A stretch of 32,954 bases of DNA from an uncultured Acetobacteraceae bacterium (GCA_937873225.1 CALMVN010000119.1:1-32954); one strand, 5' to 3'. Shown: positions 7,829-17,523, numbered from the stretch's first letter. Notes: generated by a model not told the origin, from the sequence alone. A program made the numbers and translations.

Positions 7829-9934
7829 ATGAAGTCGATGACACGGCCTGGACTGGCTGCCCTGCTTCTTGCCGCGTCCGGGCTGACCGGCGCGGCACGC
7901 GCCGACGAGGGCATGTGGACGCTCGACAACCTGCCCAAGCAGGCGATGCAGCAGGCCTACGGCTTCACGCCGGACGGGCAGTGGATCGACCGCGTGATGC
8001 ACGCCTCGCTGCGCATGGCCTCCGGATGCTCGGCCTCGTTCGTGTCCCCGGACGGCCTGGTGATGACCAACCATCATTGCGTCGCCAGCTGTCTCGGCGA
8101 CCTGCAGACGGGCCACCAGAACTACGTCCGCGACGGCTTCGCGGCACCGCGTGCCGGCGCCGAGCCGCACTGCCCCGGCATGGAGCTCGACCAGCTGCAG
8201 CAGATCACCGACGTCACGTCGCGGATCGACGACGCCACCAGGAGCAAGTCGGGCGCGGACTTCATCGCGGCCGAGCACGCGGCGGAAAGCGCGATCGAGA
8301 AGGAGTGCGGCTCCGGCGACCCGAAGACCACGCGCTGCGACGTGATCGCGCTGTATCACGGCGGCCGCTACGACCTGTACAAGTACCGGCGATACGACGA
8401 CGTCCGCCTCGCCTTCTCGCCCGACAACGCGATCGCCAACTTCGGAGGCGATCCCGACAACTTCAACTACCCGCGCTACGACCTCGACGTGTCGTTCGTG
8501 CGCGCCTACGTGGACAACAAGCCGGCGCACACCGACTACTTCCCGTTCGATCCGGCCGGCCCCAAGGCGGGCGAGATGGTGTTCACCTCCGGCAATCCCG
8601 GCAGCACCTCGCGCAACGAGACCGCCGACCAGCTCGAGTTCCTGCACGACGTCGAGCTGCCGCTGATCTACGGGTACTACGAGAGCTTCGACGGCGCGAT
8701 GTCGCAGTTCGCCTCCGAAACGCCGCAGCGCGCGAAGGAGGCCGAGAACACGGTGTTCTTCACCGAGAACTCGCTCAAGGTGTTCACCGGCTGGCTCCAG
8801 GCGTTCGGCGATCCCGCCCTGATCGCGAGGAAGCGGGCGGACGACCGGTCGCTGCTGGACTGGATCGATGCCGATCCGTCCCGCAGGCAGGCCTACGGCG
8901 ACCCGTTCGCCGCCATCGCGGCGACTCTGCCGCCCGAGCGGGCGCTGTACCCGCGCTACGCGATGCTGGAAGGGCAGCGGCGTGCGCTCGGCTTCGGCTC
9001 CGACACCTTCGCCATCGCCCGCATCCTGGTCCGCGCGGCTGCGGAACGGACCAAGCCGGATGCCGACCGCCTGCCCGCCTTCCGCGACGCCAACCTGCCG
9101 GCGCTCGAGGCGCAGCTGTTCTCCTCGCGCCCGATCTATCCCGACCTGGAGCGCACCGAGCTCGCCTTCTCGCTGACCAAGCTGCGCCAGGTGCTGGGCG
9201 CCGACGACCAGGCGGTCCATCTGGTGCTGGGCCGGGCCTCGCCGGACGAGCTGGCGCAGCGCCTGGTATCGGGAACCGGGCTGGCCGACCTGTCCGTCCG
9301 CCATCGCCTCTGGGACGGCGGGCAGAACGCGGTTTCCGCCTCGACCGACCCGATGATCCGCTTCGCCGTCGCGGTCGACCCCGCCTCGCGCGCGGTGCTG
9401 AAGCAGTGGCAGGACCAGGTCGAGGCGCCGCAGCGCCAGCAGACCGAGCTGATCGCCAAGGCGCGCTTCGCCCGCGAAGGCAACGCGCTGTATCCGGATG
9501 CGACCTTCACCGAGCGCCTGTCGTACGGCAAGGTCGACGGCTGGACGCAGAACGGCCGCACGATCCCGCCCTTCACCGAGTTCGCCGGCCTCTACGACCG
9601 CGCCACCGGGGCGGAACCCTTCAAGCTGACCAAGGCCTGGCTCGACGCGAAGCCGCAGCTCGACCCCGCCACCCATTTCGACTTCGTCAGCACCAACGAC
9701 ATCACCGGCGGCAACTCCGGCAGCCCGATGATCGACCGGGACGCGCACGTGATCGGCGTCGCCTTCGACGGCAACCAGGCCTCGATCGCCGGCGACTTCA
9801 TCTACGACCCGTCGCAGAACCGCACCGTGGGGGTCGACACCGCGTCCATGGTCGCGGCGCTGCGCCACGTCTACCGGCTCGACTGGCTCGCCGACGAGCT
9901 GGTCGGCAAGCCGGGCCGGACCGCGGCGAAGTAG
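7829..9934 (+). CDS. Secreted S46-family serine dipeptidyl-peptidase (DPP7/DPP11 type)
   Basis: Encodes 701 aa with signal peptide MKSMTRPGLAALLLAASGLT and a likely cut after ARA (25). The S46 chymotrypsin-fold double barrel carries its triad: His82/83 in TNHHC, Asp220 in PRYDLDVSF, and Ser630 in GGNSGSP. Length is near the usual 700-720 aa. These enzymes remove dipeptides from oligopeptides in the periplasm. At the position separating DPP7 from DPP11, as I recall it, the sequence has Gly (FDGN, Gly648), which suggests hydrophobic rather than acidic P1 preference; this is inference. ATG 7829 has only a weak ribosome-binding site. The gene is tail-to-tail with the LysR gene, 9 bp apart. Confidence 0.92.
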   Translation: MKSMTRPGLAALLLAASGLTGAARADEGMWTLDNLPKQAMQQAYGFTPDGQWIDRVMHASLRMASGCSASFVSPDGLVMTNHHCVASCLGDLQTGHQNYVRDGFAAPRAGAEPHCPGMELDQLQQITDVTSRIDDATRSKSGADFIAAEHAAESAIEKECGSGDPKTTRCDVIALYHGGRYDLYKYRRYDDVRLAFSPDNAIANFGGDPDNFNYPRYDLDVSFVRAYVDNKPAHTDYFPFDPAGPKAGEMVFTSGNPGSTSRNETADQLEFLHDVELPLIYGYYESFDGAMSQFASETPQRAKEAENTVFFTENSLKVFTGWLQAFGDPALIARKRADDRSLLDWIDADPSRRQAYGDPFAAIAATLPPERALYPRYAMLEGQRRALGFGSDTFAIARILVRAAAERTKPDADRLPAFRDANLPALEAQLFSSRPIYPDLERTELAFSLTKLRQVLGADDQAVHLVLGRASPDELAQRLVSGTGLADLSVRHRLWDGGQNAVSASTDPMIRFAVAVDPASRAVLKQWQDQVEAPQRQQTELIAKARFAREGNALYPDATFTERLSYGKVDGWTQNGRTIPPFTEFAGLYDRATGAEPFKLTKAWLDAKPQLDPATHFDFVSTNDITGGNSGSPMIDRDAHVIGVAFDGNQASIAGDFIYDPSQNRTVGVDTASMVAALRHVYRLDWLADELVGKPGRTAAK

Positions 9935-9943
9935 CGGCACCGC

Positions 9944-10825
9944 TCAGGACACGCCGAGCAGCGACAGGAAGGCGCCTGCACTGCGGCTGAGGTAGCGTTC
10001 GCGGTGGCGCACCAGCCGGAAGCCGCGCTGCGGCAGGTCGAGCGGCACCCGGTGCAGCAGCCCGGCCTCCTGGCCGGGCGCCGCCACCGAGGCGGGGATC
10101 ACGGTCGCAGCCGGTCCGGCCTCCACCGCCGCCCGCACCGCCTCGTTCGAGGGCAGCTCCAGGACCACCCGCAGGGCGTGCGGCGCCACGCCGAGGCGGC
10201 CGGCGGCGGCCTCGAACTCAGACCGCGTGCCGGAGCCGGGCTCGCGCAGGATCCAGTCGACCTCGGTCAGCTCCTCCGGACGCAGCGCCGTCCGTCCCGC
10301 CCAGGGATGGTCGCGCGACACCACCAGGACCAGCCGGTCCTGCGCCACCACCACCGAGCGCAGCGCCGGATCGCAGGCGGCGCCCTCGACCAGGCCGATC
10401 TCGGCGCCGCCCTCGTGCACCTGGCGCAGCACCTCCACGGTGTTGCCGATCGACAGGCGGATCTCGATCCGCGGGTGGCGGGCGCGGAACGCCATCAGCC
10501 GGCCGGGCAGCCAGTAGCCGGCGATGGTCTGGCTGGCCGCCACCAGCAGCACGCCGCGCTCCAGCCCGGCCAGCTCCGACAGCCGGAGCCGCGCCGCCTC
10601 GGCCCGTGCCAGCACCGCACGCGCCTCCGCCAGGAACAGGTGGCCGGCCTCGGTCAGCTCGATGCCGCGCCCGACCCGGTTGAACAGCCGGACCCCGAGG
10701 GCGTCCTCCAGCGCGGCGATCGCGTGGCTGACCGCCGACTGGGCCAGGTTGAGCGCCCGGGCGGCCCGGGTCACGTGCTGCCGCTCGGCCACCGCCACGA
10801 ACACGCGCAGCTGGTCCAGCGTCAT
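9944..10825 (-). CDS. LysR-family transcriptional regulator
   Basis: Encodes 293 aa from ATG 10825 (MTLDQLRVFVAVAERQHVTR); a GTG at 10837 is an alternative. The N-terminal winged helix-turn-helix (about 1-60) includes SAVSHAIAALEDALGVRLFN. It is followed by the linker helix and a periplasmic-binding-protein-like effector domain (about 90-290). The domain has the usual TIAGYWLPGRLMAFRARHP start seen in CysB/CbbR-like members. The effector is not predictable. It is the last gene of a minus-strand series after GH31 and DUF442 genes, 43 bp behind the latter. This differs from the usual LysR layout of divergence from its target. Confidence 0.93.
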   Translation of the reverse strand: MTLDQLRVFVAVAERQHVTRAARALNLAQSAVSHAIAALEDALGVRLFNRVGRGIELTEAGHLFLAEARAVLARAEAARLRLSELAGLERGVLLVAASQTIAGYWLPGRLMAFRARHPRIEIRLSIGNTVEVLRQVHEGGAEIGLVEGAACDPALRSVVVAQDRLVLVVSRDHPWAGRTALRPEELTEVDWILREPGSGTRSEFEAAAGRLGVAPHALRVVLELPSNEAVRAAVEAGPAATVIPASVAAPGQEAGLLHRVPLDLPQRGFRLVRHRERYLSRSAGAFLSLLGVS

Positions 10826-10868
10826 GGCAACCGGCACCGTCGGCGGCCGCGCGTCGCGACCGGCGCGC

Positions 10869-11297
10869 TCAGCCGGGCTGCCGGTCGAGCCAGGCCAGGG
10901 CAGCGCGCAGGTCGAGCTGATGCGCCTCGGCCCAGCGGCACGCCTCCTCCCGCGTCATCGTCCCGCGCCTGATCCGGCCCAGCGCCCACAGGCTGGCCGA
11001 TCGGGCGCCCGACGCGCAATGGGCGTGCACCGGCCCGCCGGCCTCCGCCACCGCCTCGGCGAACCGGTCGATGGGCCCGGCATCCAGGGTCGCGAAGGTC
11101 ACCGGGATGTGACGGTAGGCGAGCCCGGCAGCGGCGGCCGCGCGGGCGGCAGCGGCCGCGGGCAGCTGTCCCGGCGCCTCCCCGTCCGGACGGTTGTTGA
11201 TCACCAGCCTGACGCCGTGCCGGGCGAGCGCCTCGAAGTCGTCCGGGCCGAGCTGGCCCGACACGGTCAGGCCGTCGCCGAGATCCTTGCGGTACAT
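10869..11297 (-). CDS. DUF442/TIGR01244-family protein tyrosine phosphatase-like protein
   Basis: Encodes 142 aa (MYRKDLGDGLTVSGQLGPDD...). The fold is that of the beta-lactamase-hydrolase-like phosphatases (TIGR01244): VINNRPDGEAPGQ, then YRHIPVTF, then the catalytic loop HCASGARS with a Cys-x4-Arg spacing. Many relatives are found with sulfide or persulfide metabolism genes, but none of those is here. Its ATG is four bases after the alpha-glucosidase stop, with no strong ribosome-binding site, which points to coupled translation from the GH31 message. The substrate is unknown. Confidence 0.85.
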   Translation of the reverse strand: MYRKDLGDGLTVSGQLGPDDFEALARHGVRLVINNRPDGEAPGQLPAAAAARAAAAAGLAYRHIPVTFATLDAGPIDRFAEAVAEAGGPVHAHCASGARSASLWALGRIRRGTMTREEACRWAEAHQLDLRAALAWLDRQPG

Positions 11298-11301
11298 CCG
11301 C

Positions 11302-13875
11302 TCAGGCCGCCGTGGCGGCGGTGCGGGGCAGCCGGATCCCCTCGGCGAGCTGCGCCTGCGTCGCCACGATCGTCGCGGTGCGGCCAGGCGGATCGACCTG
11401 CCAGCCCGGGACGGCGTCGGCCGGGTCGGCCTCGTGCAGGACGGCGTCGGCCGGATCGGCCTCGTGCAGGACGATCTCGACCTCGCGCCACCATGGGCGG
11501 AACGAGCCGGACCGGTCGGCCTCGCGCAGCACGGTCCCGCCTGCGGTGGTCTCGCCCCGGTAGGCGAGGCGCAGGAAGCCGCCGCTGCGGTAGGCGAAGG
11601 AGGTGCCGTCATCCGCATACAGCGCGCCGCGGCAGTCCGGGCCGGGGTACACGTGCAGCTGCAGCGGGCCGTCCGGCACCTGTCCGGTGTCCTGGACCAG
11701 AGGCTGGCGCGGGATGATCGCGCCGGCGCGCACGAACACCGCCAGCAGCTCCGGCACCGGCGTGACCGGCAGCAGCCGCAGGCCGGAACCCGGCCCGTCG
11801 GCGTCGGTGCGCGGCCGCGCCCGGCCCTCGACGGTGAGCACCGCGCCGGACGCCCCGGTCACGCGCAGGCCGGTCCAGTAGTCGTACCAGTCGCCCGGCG
11901 GCAGCAGCACCGGGTAGGGCGACAACTGCTCGCCGTGCGGCGGCGGCGCCACCAGCAGGTCCGGACCCCACATGAACTGGGTCGGCGCCGCGTGGTCCAG
12001 CGTCCAGCGTCCGCCGGCCTCGGGGAACTCCAGGAACATCGGCCGCATCATCGGGATCCCCTCGCGGGCGGCCTGCTCCGCCACCGTGTAGACATAGGGC
12101 AGCAGCCGGTAGCGCGCCTCGATCGCGTCCCTGCGGATCGCCTCGTGCCTGCGGCCGTGCACCCACGGCTCCTGCGGCGGCGTGTTCTTGTCGGTGTGGT
12201 CGCGGCTGAGCGGGTTGAACATGCCGAGCTGCAGCCAGCGCGTCAGCAGTTCCGGCGACGGGGTGCCGACGAAGCCGCCGAGGTCGACGCCGCAGAACGG
12301 CATCCCGGACAGGCCGAGGCCGAGCAGCATCGGCGTGCTCAGGCGCAGGTGGGCCCAGGTCGAGGAGTTGTCGCCGGTCCAGGTGACGGCGTAGCGCTGG
12401 GTGCCGGCGTACGCGGCGCGGGTCATCACGAACGGGCGCTGGTCGGGGCGCAGCGCGAGCAGCCCGTCATGCGTCGCGCGGACGTTGAGCATGCCGTACA
12501 CGTTGTGGATCTCGGCCTGCGTCGCCACGCGCGGCGCGAAGCCGGGCTCGTCGATCCGGCTTTCGACGTCGAGCGGGATGGTCCGGGCGGGGGTGTCGAA
12601 CACCGAGGGCTCGTTCATGTCGTTCCAGAACCCGGCGGCGCCGGCGTCGCAGAACGCCCGGTGCAGCCCGCCCCACCAGGCGCGGGCGCCGGCGCGGGTG
12701 AAGTCGGGAAACACGCACGGGCCCGGCCAGACCGGGCCGACATAGAGGCTGCCGTCCCCGTTGTGCAGGAAGTGGCCGCCGGTGCGGCCGCCGTCGTAGG
12801 GCGCGTAGGTGCCGTCCGGCTGCACCGGCACGTGCATGTCGGCGATCAGCACGGCGTGGAACTGCTGCCCGCGCAGCTCGGCCAGCAGGCCGGAGAGGTC
12901 GGGAAAGCTGTCGGGATTGACGGTGAAGGGCCTGTTGCGGTCCTGGTAGTCGATGTCGAGCCAGAGCACGTCGGCCGGGATGCGCTTGCGTCGAAAGGTC
13001 GCAGCCACGGTGCGCAGCGCGTCGGCGCTCATGTAGCTGTAGCGCGACTGCTGGTAGCCGAACGCCCAGGCCGGCGGCAGCGGCGCGTGCCCGGTGAGGG
13101 CGGCGTAGCGGCGCAGCACGTCCTTCGGGCCGGGCCCGTTCAGCACGACGTAGTCGAGCGGGCCGCCGGCGGCACTGACGCGAAGTTCGTTCGGCTGCGT
13201 GTGCCCCACGTCGAAGCTGGTGCGCCAGGTGTTGTTCAGCAGCAGCCCGTGGGCGGCGCCGCGTCGCAGGCCGAGGAGGAACGGGATCGCCTTGTAGAGC
13301 GGGTCGCTGCCGGCCTCGAAGCCGTAGGCGTCGGTGTTCCACAGGGTGAAGCTGCCGCCGCGCCGGTCGATCGGCCCGGCCCGGTCGCCCAGGCCGAACA
13401 CGTGCTCGTCCGCGTAGAGATGCTTGTGCAGGGTGAAGCCGTCTCCGGTGAACACGGGCCCGGTGCCGGGCACGTCGGACGAGACGACGCGCCCGTCGAC
13501 GGTGCGGATCGTCACCGCGCCGCAGCGCCGGTCGACCCGCACGCGCAGCGAGGCGGTGTCGAAGCCGACCACCCGCCCGCGACGCACCGGCACCACCGGC
13601 ACCCGCGCGGTGCGCGCCTCCGGCAGCATCGACCAGGACGCGTCCTCCGGCAGGACACCGGTGGCGGACGCGCGCACCCGGATCACGTCGTGGTCGAGTG
13701 CCGCGACGTGCACCAGACCGCGCCGAACCCGGAGCGTCATGCCGCCGTGCTCGAAGGTGCAGCGGGCCGACGCCCGCACGATCCCGGCCGCCAGCAGGGT
13801 TCCCGCCGCCGCTCCGGATGCGAGCGGGACGCGGTGGCGCAAGGCCAGCCGGGCGAGGACGGTGGATCTGCTCAA
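11302..13875 (-). CDS. GH31-family alpha-glucosidase
   Basis: Encodes 857 aa from a TTG at 13875, chosen because GGGAG lies 7 bases upstream; a GTG at 13947 would extend it. Domain order is an N-terminal galactose-mutarotase-like beta sandwich (about 30-260), a (beta/alpha)8 barrel with WLDIDYQD, and C-terminal beta domains. The nucleophile is Asp419 in WNDMNEPS and the acid/base is Asp502 in WTGDNSSTW, both intact. The enzyme retains configuration while releasing alpha-linked glucose from maltose-like or related glycosides. No clear signal peptide is seen with the TTG start. It heads the GH31-DUF442-LysR set. A 10-aa tandem duplication lies near its C-terminus. Confidence 0.92.
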   Translation of the reverse strand: MSRSTVLARLALRHRVPLASGAAAGTLLAAGIVRASARCTFEHGGMTLRVRRGLVHVAALDHDVIRVRASATGVLPEDASWSMLPEARTARVPVVPVRRGRVVGFDTASLRVRVDRRCGAVTIRTVDGRVVSSDVPGTGPVFTGDGFTLHKHLYADEHVFGLGDRAGPIDRRGGSFTLWNTDAYGFEAGSDPLYKAIPFLLGLRRGAAHGLLLNNTWRTSFDVGHTQPNELRVSAAGGPLDYVVLNGPGPKDVLRRYAALTGHAPLPPAWAFGYQQSRYSYMSADALRTVAATFRRKRIPADVLWLDIDYQDRNRPFTVNPDSFPDLSGLLAELRGQQFHAVLIADMHVPVQPDGTYAPYDGGRTGGHFLHNGDGSLYVGPVWPGPCVFPDFTRAGARAWWGGLHRAFCDAGAAGFWNDMNEPSVFDTPARTIPLDVESRIDEPGFAPRVATQAEIHNVYGMLNVRATHDGLLALRPDQRPFVMTRAAYAGTQRYAVTWTGDNSSTWAHLRLSTPMLLGLGLSGMPFCGVDLGGFVGTPSPELLTRWLQLGMFNPLSRDHTDKNTPPQEPWVHGRRHEAIRRDAIEARYRLLPYVYTVAEQAAREGIPMMRPMFLEFPEAGGRWTLDHAAPTQFMWGPDLLVAPPPHGEQLSPYPVLLPPGDWYDYWTGLRVTGASGAVLTVEGRARPRTDADGPGSGLRLLPVTPVPELLAVFVRAGAIIPRQPLVQDTGQVPDGPLQLHVYPGPDCRGALYADDGTSFAYRSGGFLRLAYRGETTAGGTVLREADRSGSFRPWWREVEIVLHEADPADAVLHEADPADAVPGWQVDPPGRTATIVATQAQLAEGIRLPRTAATAA
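11410..11469 (-). repeat. 30-bp tandem duplication inside the GH31 gene
   Basis: Two adjacent 30-bp copies (11410-11439, 11440-11469) differ at one base. On the coding strand each gives LHEADPADAV. It is in frame and close to the C-terminus, outside the catalytic barrel, so it probably lengthens a surface loop. Confidence 0.9.
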
Positions 13876-14135
13876 GCGGAGTCTCCCGGGCTGGCGTCCC
13901 CGCGGCGGTTCCACGCCTGCAGGGCCGTTGACCAGAAAGCACGGCACAGGCCGTTGTTCCGTATCCCGGACAGGTGGAGGCGCTCTACGTCTTCGTTCGA
14001 GCCTGCCGAGCTGGTTCTCGCCCGTCCCGGCTCACCTCCGACCGGCGCCTTCTCGATAGATCTATGACCAGCAAGTTGCCATTTGATGACGCGTCGTCGA
14101 GATCGACAAGACACGAAGAAGCAGGCTTGAGATCC
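13876..14135. other. Transition into lower-GC DNA, no gene recognised
   Basis: From about 13950 the sequence becomes visibly less GC-rich than its surroundings. I see no protein-like frame before 14136. The GH31 promoter should lie here, but no confident promoter pair is visible. Confidence 0.4.
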
Positions 14136-14820
14136 ATGCAACCTTTCATGACCAAAGAGATGCACCGACGTTTCGAAGACCTCCATGACGTCCTGGTTCA
14201 GGCTGACGGGGATGCTGCCCAGGTCTTCGTCCCGGTAGCTCCGCCGACGAGTTCTCCTTGCGGCTGCTCTTCGTCGGGCAGGCGAGGAGAGGTTGGAGCG
14301 AGGAAGACCTTGAGGATTACGATGCTGCCTGGAACCGCGCCGCCGAGATCGTAGCGTCTCCATTTTCCCGGAGCGGCTTCTAGCAGGCCGTCCGCAGGAT
14401 TGTGACGCGCGTTGCCATCAAGGTTGGTAGACCGGATCTTTCCGAGAAACTCCGCGACGTCATCGGCTGGAGCAACCTTGTGAAGGTCGGCCATCCCGAC
14501 CGCAATCCAGGCCCAGCTTCCTGGAAGGCGCAGGCCGAACTCTGTGTCGAGCAGCTCCGCCGCGAAATGACAGCCATGCGTCCCTTGGCCATCGTGGTGA
14601 TGACCTGAGACTTTGCCAGCAAGGAAATCTTGCTTCCAGTTTTCGGCGACAGCGGCTGGACTAACGACGTTCCGCAGGAGGACCGGGTAGCCTGGAAGCT
14701 GGCGCCCCTGCCGGTGATCTGGATGAACCATCCCCGGAACATGGGACAAGCTGGCTATCGTGATGCCTCAATTGAGACCGCCTTGGACGTCATCAGCACT
14801 CACATATCGCTTGGCGTAGA
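14136..14820 (+). pseudogene. Broken gene for an unidentified protein, possibly uracil-DNA-glycosylase-like
   Basis: A protein-like reading runs through three lesions. The start is MQPFMTKEMHRRFEDLHDVL (14136). A frame change near 14230-14246 leads into EFSLRLLFVGQARRGWSEED. A TAG at 14381 follows SPFSRSGF, and a TGA at 14606 follows IVVMT. On both sides of each stop the same frame stays protein-like (VIGWSNLVKVGHPDRNPGPA; then DFASKEILLPVFGDSGWTND and WMNHPRNMG). Both stops could come from Trp codons (TGG). LLFVGQA and WSNLVKVG faintly recall uracil-DNA-glycosylase-like proteins, but I cannot confirm this. Local GC is low (28 of 60 at 14101-14160), suggesting acquired DNA. The 3' end is approximate. 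Confidence 0.65.
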
Positions 14821-14881
14821 TCACGACGACCCAAGTCGATCCGGCATCGGCAGGAGGAGGTCGGACGAGGACTGCATTGGG

Positions 14882-15355
14882 TCAAGTCGAGTCGTTCTCG
14901 ACCGCCACCCGCGCTGCCGTCGCCAGCCGGTCCACCCGCTCGTTGTCCACGTTCCCGGCATGGCCGCGGACCCAGCGCCACTCCACCTGGTGCCGCTTCG
15001 CCGCCTCCAGCACACGGCGCCACAGGTCCATGTTGGCGACCGGGTCGCCGCCGGCGGTGCGCCAGTTGCGCCGAACCCAGCCGGTGGACCAGCGGGTGAC
15101 GCCGTTGCGCACGTACTCGCTGTCGGTGTGCAGCGCGATCCGGCACGGCCGGGTCAGCGCTTCCAGCGCTTCTGCCGCCGCGGTCAACTCCATGCGGTTG
15201 TTGGTGGTGGCCGGCTCGCCGCCGCTCAGCTCGCGCTCGTGGCTGCCGAACCGGAGCAGCGCCGCCCAGCCGCCCGGTCCCGGGTTCGGCTTGCAGCCGC
15301 CGTCGGTCCAGACCTCGACCACTGCCGGTCCGGCACCCGCCGCCTCGCCGCTCAC
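14882..15355 (-). CDS. rnhA: Ribonuclease HI
   Basis: Encodes 157 aa and cuts RNA in RNA-DNA hybrids using two metal ions. The four acidic residues are Asp18 ([17 protein letters not shown]), Glu56 (NNRMELTAA), Asp78 (LHTDSEYV) and Asp142 (NERVDRLA), with His132 in the flexible loop (GHAGN). The GTG start overlaps the stop of thrB (GTGA, 15352-15355), indicating coupled translation. Length is usual for the family. The order ispH-thrB-rnhA is common in alphaproteobacteria. Confidence 0.95.
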   Translation of the reverse strand: MSGEAAGAGPAVVEVWTDGGCKPNPGPGGWAALLRFGSHERELSGGEPATTNNRMELTAAAEALEALTRPCRIALHTDSEYVRNGVTRWSTGWVRRNWRTAGGDPVANMDLWRRVLEAAKRHQVEWRWVRGHAGNVDNERVDRLATAARVAVENDST

Positions 15356-16362
15356 AGGCCGAGCGCCCCGGGTGTTGCGGCAAGGAGGTGGCGCAGGCGG
15401 TGGAGGTAGTCGAGCGGGTCCTTGCGTGTCACCAGCGCGCCGTCCGGGGTGTTCACCCAGTCGAACAGCCGGGTCAGCAGGAAGCGGATCGCCGCCCCCT
15501 GCGCCAGCACCGGCAGCGCCTGCCGCTCGGCCGGTTCCAGCCGGCGCACGCTCTGGTAGCCGTCGAGGATCAGGCGGGCCTTGGTCACGTTGAAGTCCAG
15601 GTTGGGGCACTCCAGGTCGGGACGCCTGGGGCCGGGCTCGAAGCACCAGGCGTTCAGGCAGACCCCCAGGTCGTAGGCCAGCAGGTCGGTGCAGGCGAAG
15701 TAGAAGTCGATCAGACCGGACAGCGCCCGGCTGCCGGGGCCGCCCGAGCCGCCTTGCAGGAAGAACACGTTGTCCGGGAACAGGTCGGCGTGGATCTGCC
15801 CACGCGGCAGCCCTCCCGGCCAGGCCGGCAGGATGTGCGCCAGCGCCCGGTCGAGCTCGGCCACCAGCCCCGGCTGCACCCGGTCACCGGACGAGCGGCA
15901 GCTGTCCAGCAGCGGCATCCAGGCGTCCGGACCGAGCCGGTTCGGACGCACCGGCGCGTAGTCGGAACCCGCCCCATGCAGACGCGCCAGCGCCTCGCCC
16001 AGCGGACGGCAATGCTCCGGCCGCACCCGGCGCGGCCAGACCCCCGGCAGGAACGAGGTGATCGCCGCCGGCCGGCCGGCCAGCGCGCGCAGCGCCTCGC
16101 CGTCGCGGCCGGGAACCGGCTGCGGGCAGGTCACGCCGCGGGTGGCCAGGTGGCGCATCAGGCCGAGGAACCAGGGCAGTTCGGCGGCGTCGACCCGCTT
16201 CTCGTAGAGGGTCAGGATGTAGTCGCCGGTGCCGGTGCGCAGCGAGAAGTTGCTGTTCTCGACCCCCTCGGCGATGCCGCGGAACGCCACCAGCGGGCCC
16301 AGCTCGTACTCGCCGAGAAACGTCGACAGCGCCTCGTCGGAAACGTCGGTATAGACCGCCAC
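15352..16362 (-). CDS. thrB: Homoserine kinase (APH-like ThrB)
   Basis: Encodes 336 aa and phosphorylates L-homoserine in threonine synthesis. It belongs to the aminoglycoside-phosphotransferase-fold ThrB used by alphaproteobacteria, not the GHMP kinase type. Visible marks are the N-terminus [33 protein letters not shown], a YILTLYEKR nucleotide-binding strand, the Brenner-type catalytic loop [11 protein letters not shown], and GLIDFYFAC in place of the metal-binding DFG. It lies 39 bp after ispH, and its stop overlaps rnhA. Confidence 0.95.
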   Translation of the reverse strand: MAVYTDVSDEALSTFLGEYELGPLVAFRGIAEGVENSNFSLRTGTGDYILTLYEKRVDAAELPWFLGLMRHLATRGVTCPQPVPGRDGEALRALAGRPAAITSFLPGVWPRRVRPEHCRPLGEALARLHGAGSDYAPVRPNRLGPDAWMPLLDSCRSSGDRVQPGLVAELDRALAHILPAWPGGLPRGQIHADLFPDNVFFLQGGSGGPGSRALSGLIDFYFACTDLLAYDLGVCLNAWCFEPGPRRPDLECPNLDFNVTKARLILDGYQSVRRLEPAERQALPVLAQGAAIRFLLTRLFDWVNTPDGALVTRKDPLDYLHRLRHLLAATPGALGL

Positions 16363-16401
16363 GCGCGGGGCGCCGTACGGGCCGGGGAAACCGGGCCGGG
16401 A

Positions 16402-17403
16402 TCAGCCGAGCGGGGCGGGCAGCTTGAAGATCACGTCCTCGAGCTTCACCGTGCGCTCCTCGATCTCCAGCCGGTAGCGGTGTCCGAGCGCCGTCACCAT
16501 CTCCTGCACCAGCGCTTCCGGCGCCGACGCGCCGGCGGTGATGCCGAGCGTGTGCACGTTCTCCAGCACCGACCAGTCGAGGTCGCGCAGGCGCGGCACC
16601 AGCAGCGCGCGCGGCGCCCCCGAGCGTTCCGCTACCTCGCGCAGGCGCTGCGAGTTGGACGAGTTCGGGCTGCCGATCACGATCACCAGATCGCAGCCGG
16701 GCGCGATCGCCTTGACGGCCTCCTGGCGGTTGGTGGTGGCGTAGCAGATGTCCTCGCGCTTCGGACCCTCGATCAGCGGGAAGCGGGAGCGCAGGATCTC
16801 GACGATCTCGGCGGTGTCGTCCACCGACAGCGTGGTCTGGGTGATGAAGGCGAGCCGTGTCGGGTCGGCCGGATGCACCCGGCGCGCTTCCTCGGCGTCG
16901 TTGACCAGGGTGACCGCGCCCGGCGGCAGCTGGCCCATGGTGCCGACCACCTCCGGATGCCCGGCATGGCCGATCATCAGGATGTGCCGGCTGTCGGCTC
17001 CCCCCTCGGCGAAGTGGCGCTCGGCCTCGCGGTGCACCTTGCTGACCAGCGGGCAGGTGGCGTCGAGGTAGAGCAGGTTGCGCCGCTCTGCCTCGGCCGG
17101 CACCGTCTTCGGCACGCCGTGGGCGGAGAACACCACGTGGCCGTCGGCCGGCACCTCGTCCAGCTCCTCGACGAAGATGGCGCCCTTGGCCTCCAGCTCC
17201 TCGACCACCGTGCGGTTGTGCACGATCTCGTGGCGCACGTACACCGGCGCGCCGTAGCGTCGCAGCGCCTCCTCGACCACCCGGATCGCCCGGTCCACCC
17301 CGGCGCAGAACCCGCGCGGCCCGGCCAGCAGCAGCTTGAGCTGCGGCAGCGTTCCTTGCGTCGGCAGGGCGACGGTCGGCTGGTCAAGCATCTGGTCCGG
17401 CAT
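16402..17403 (-). CDS. ispH: 4-hydroxy-3-methylbut-2-enyl diphosphate reductase
   Basis: Encodes 333 aa and performs the last step of the MEP isoprenoid pathway, reducing HMBPP to IPP and DMAPP with a [4Fe-4S] cluster. The three cluster cysteines are Cys33 ([11 protein letters not shown]), Cys117 ([12 protein letters not shown]) and Cys220 ([12 protein letters not shown]). The substrate-binding SPNSSNS motif and SAHGVP are intact. ATG 17403 is chosen because GGGGAACAGG precedes it; ATG 17391 is an alternative. It is the first gene of the ispH-thrB-rnhA operon and divergent from the lipoprotein gene. Confidence 0.97.
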   Translation of the reverse strand: MPDQMLDQPTVALPTQGTLPQLKLLLAGPRGFCAGVDRAIRVVEEALRRYGAPVYVRHEIVHNRTVVEELEAKGAIFVEELDEVPADGHVVFSAHGVPKTVPAEAERRNLLYLDATCPLVSKVHREAERHFAEGGADSRHILMIGHAGHPEVVGTMGQLPPGAVTLVNDAEEARRVHPADPTRLAFITQTTLSVDDTAEIVEILRSRFPLIEGPKREDICYATTNRQEAVKAIAPGCDLVIVIGSPNSSNSQRLREVAERSGAPRALLVPRLRDLDWSVLENVHTLGITAGASAPEALVQEMVTALGHRYRLEIEERTVKLEDVIFKLPAPLG

Positions 17404-17523
17404 CCTGTTCCCCAAACCCGCGTCGGGCCCTATATGGCGTCCCGTCGCCGCGGACGCAAAGCCCCGGGCGACGCCCGCAACGCCGCGTCCTGCCTTACAG
17501 GGCCGGCCGGTCGAAAGTCGAGA

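Noticed and set aside
7238-9940. 900-codon minus-strand open frame opposite the S46 peptidase
   Set aside because: Shadow of the peptidase in GC-rich DNA; no domain, while the plus strand has an intact catalytic triad.
11194-14067. 957-codon plus-strand open frame opposite the GH31 and DUF442 genes
   Set aside because: Antisense reading of two genes with intact catalytic motifs; no recognisable domain of its own.
14198-14749. Minus-strand frame in the low-GC stretch
   Set aside because: The plus-strand conceptual translation with lesions is more protein-like (WSNLVKVG, WMNHPRNMG); the minus frame has no motif.
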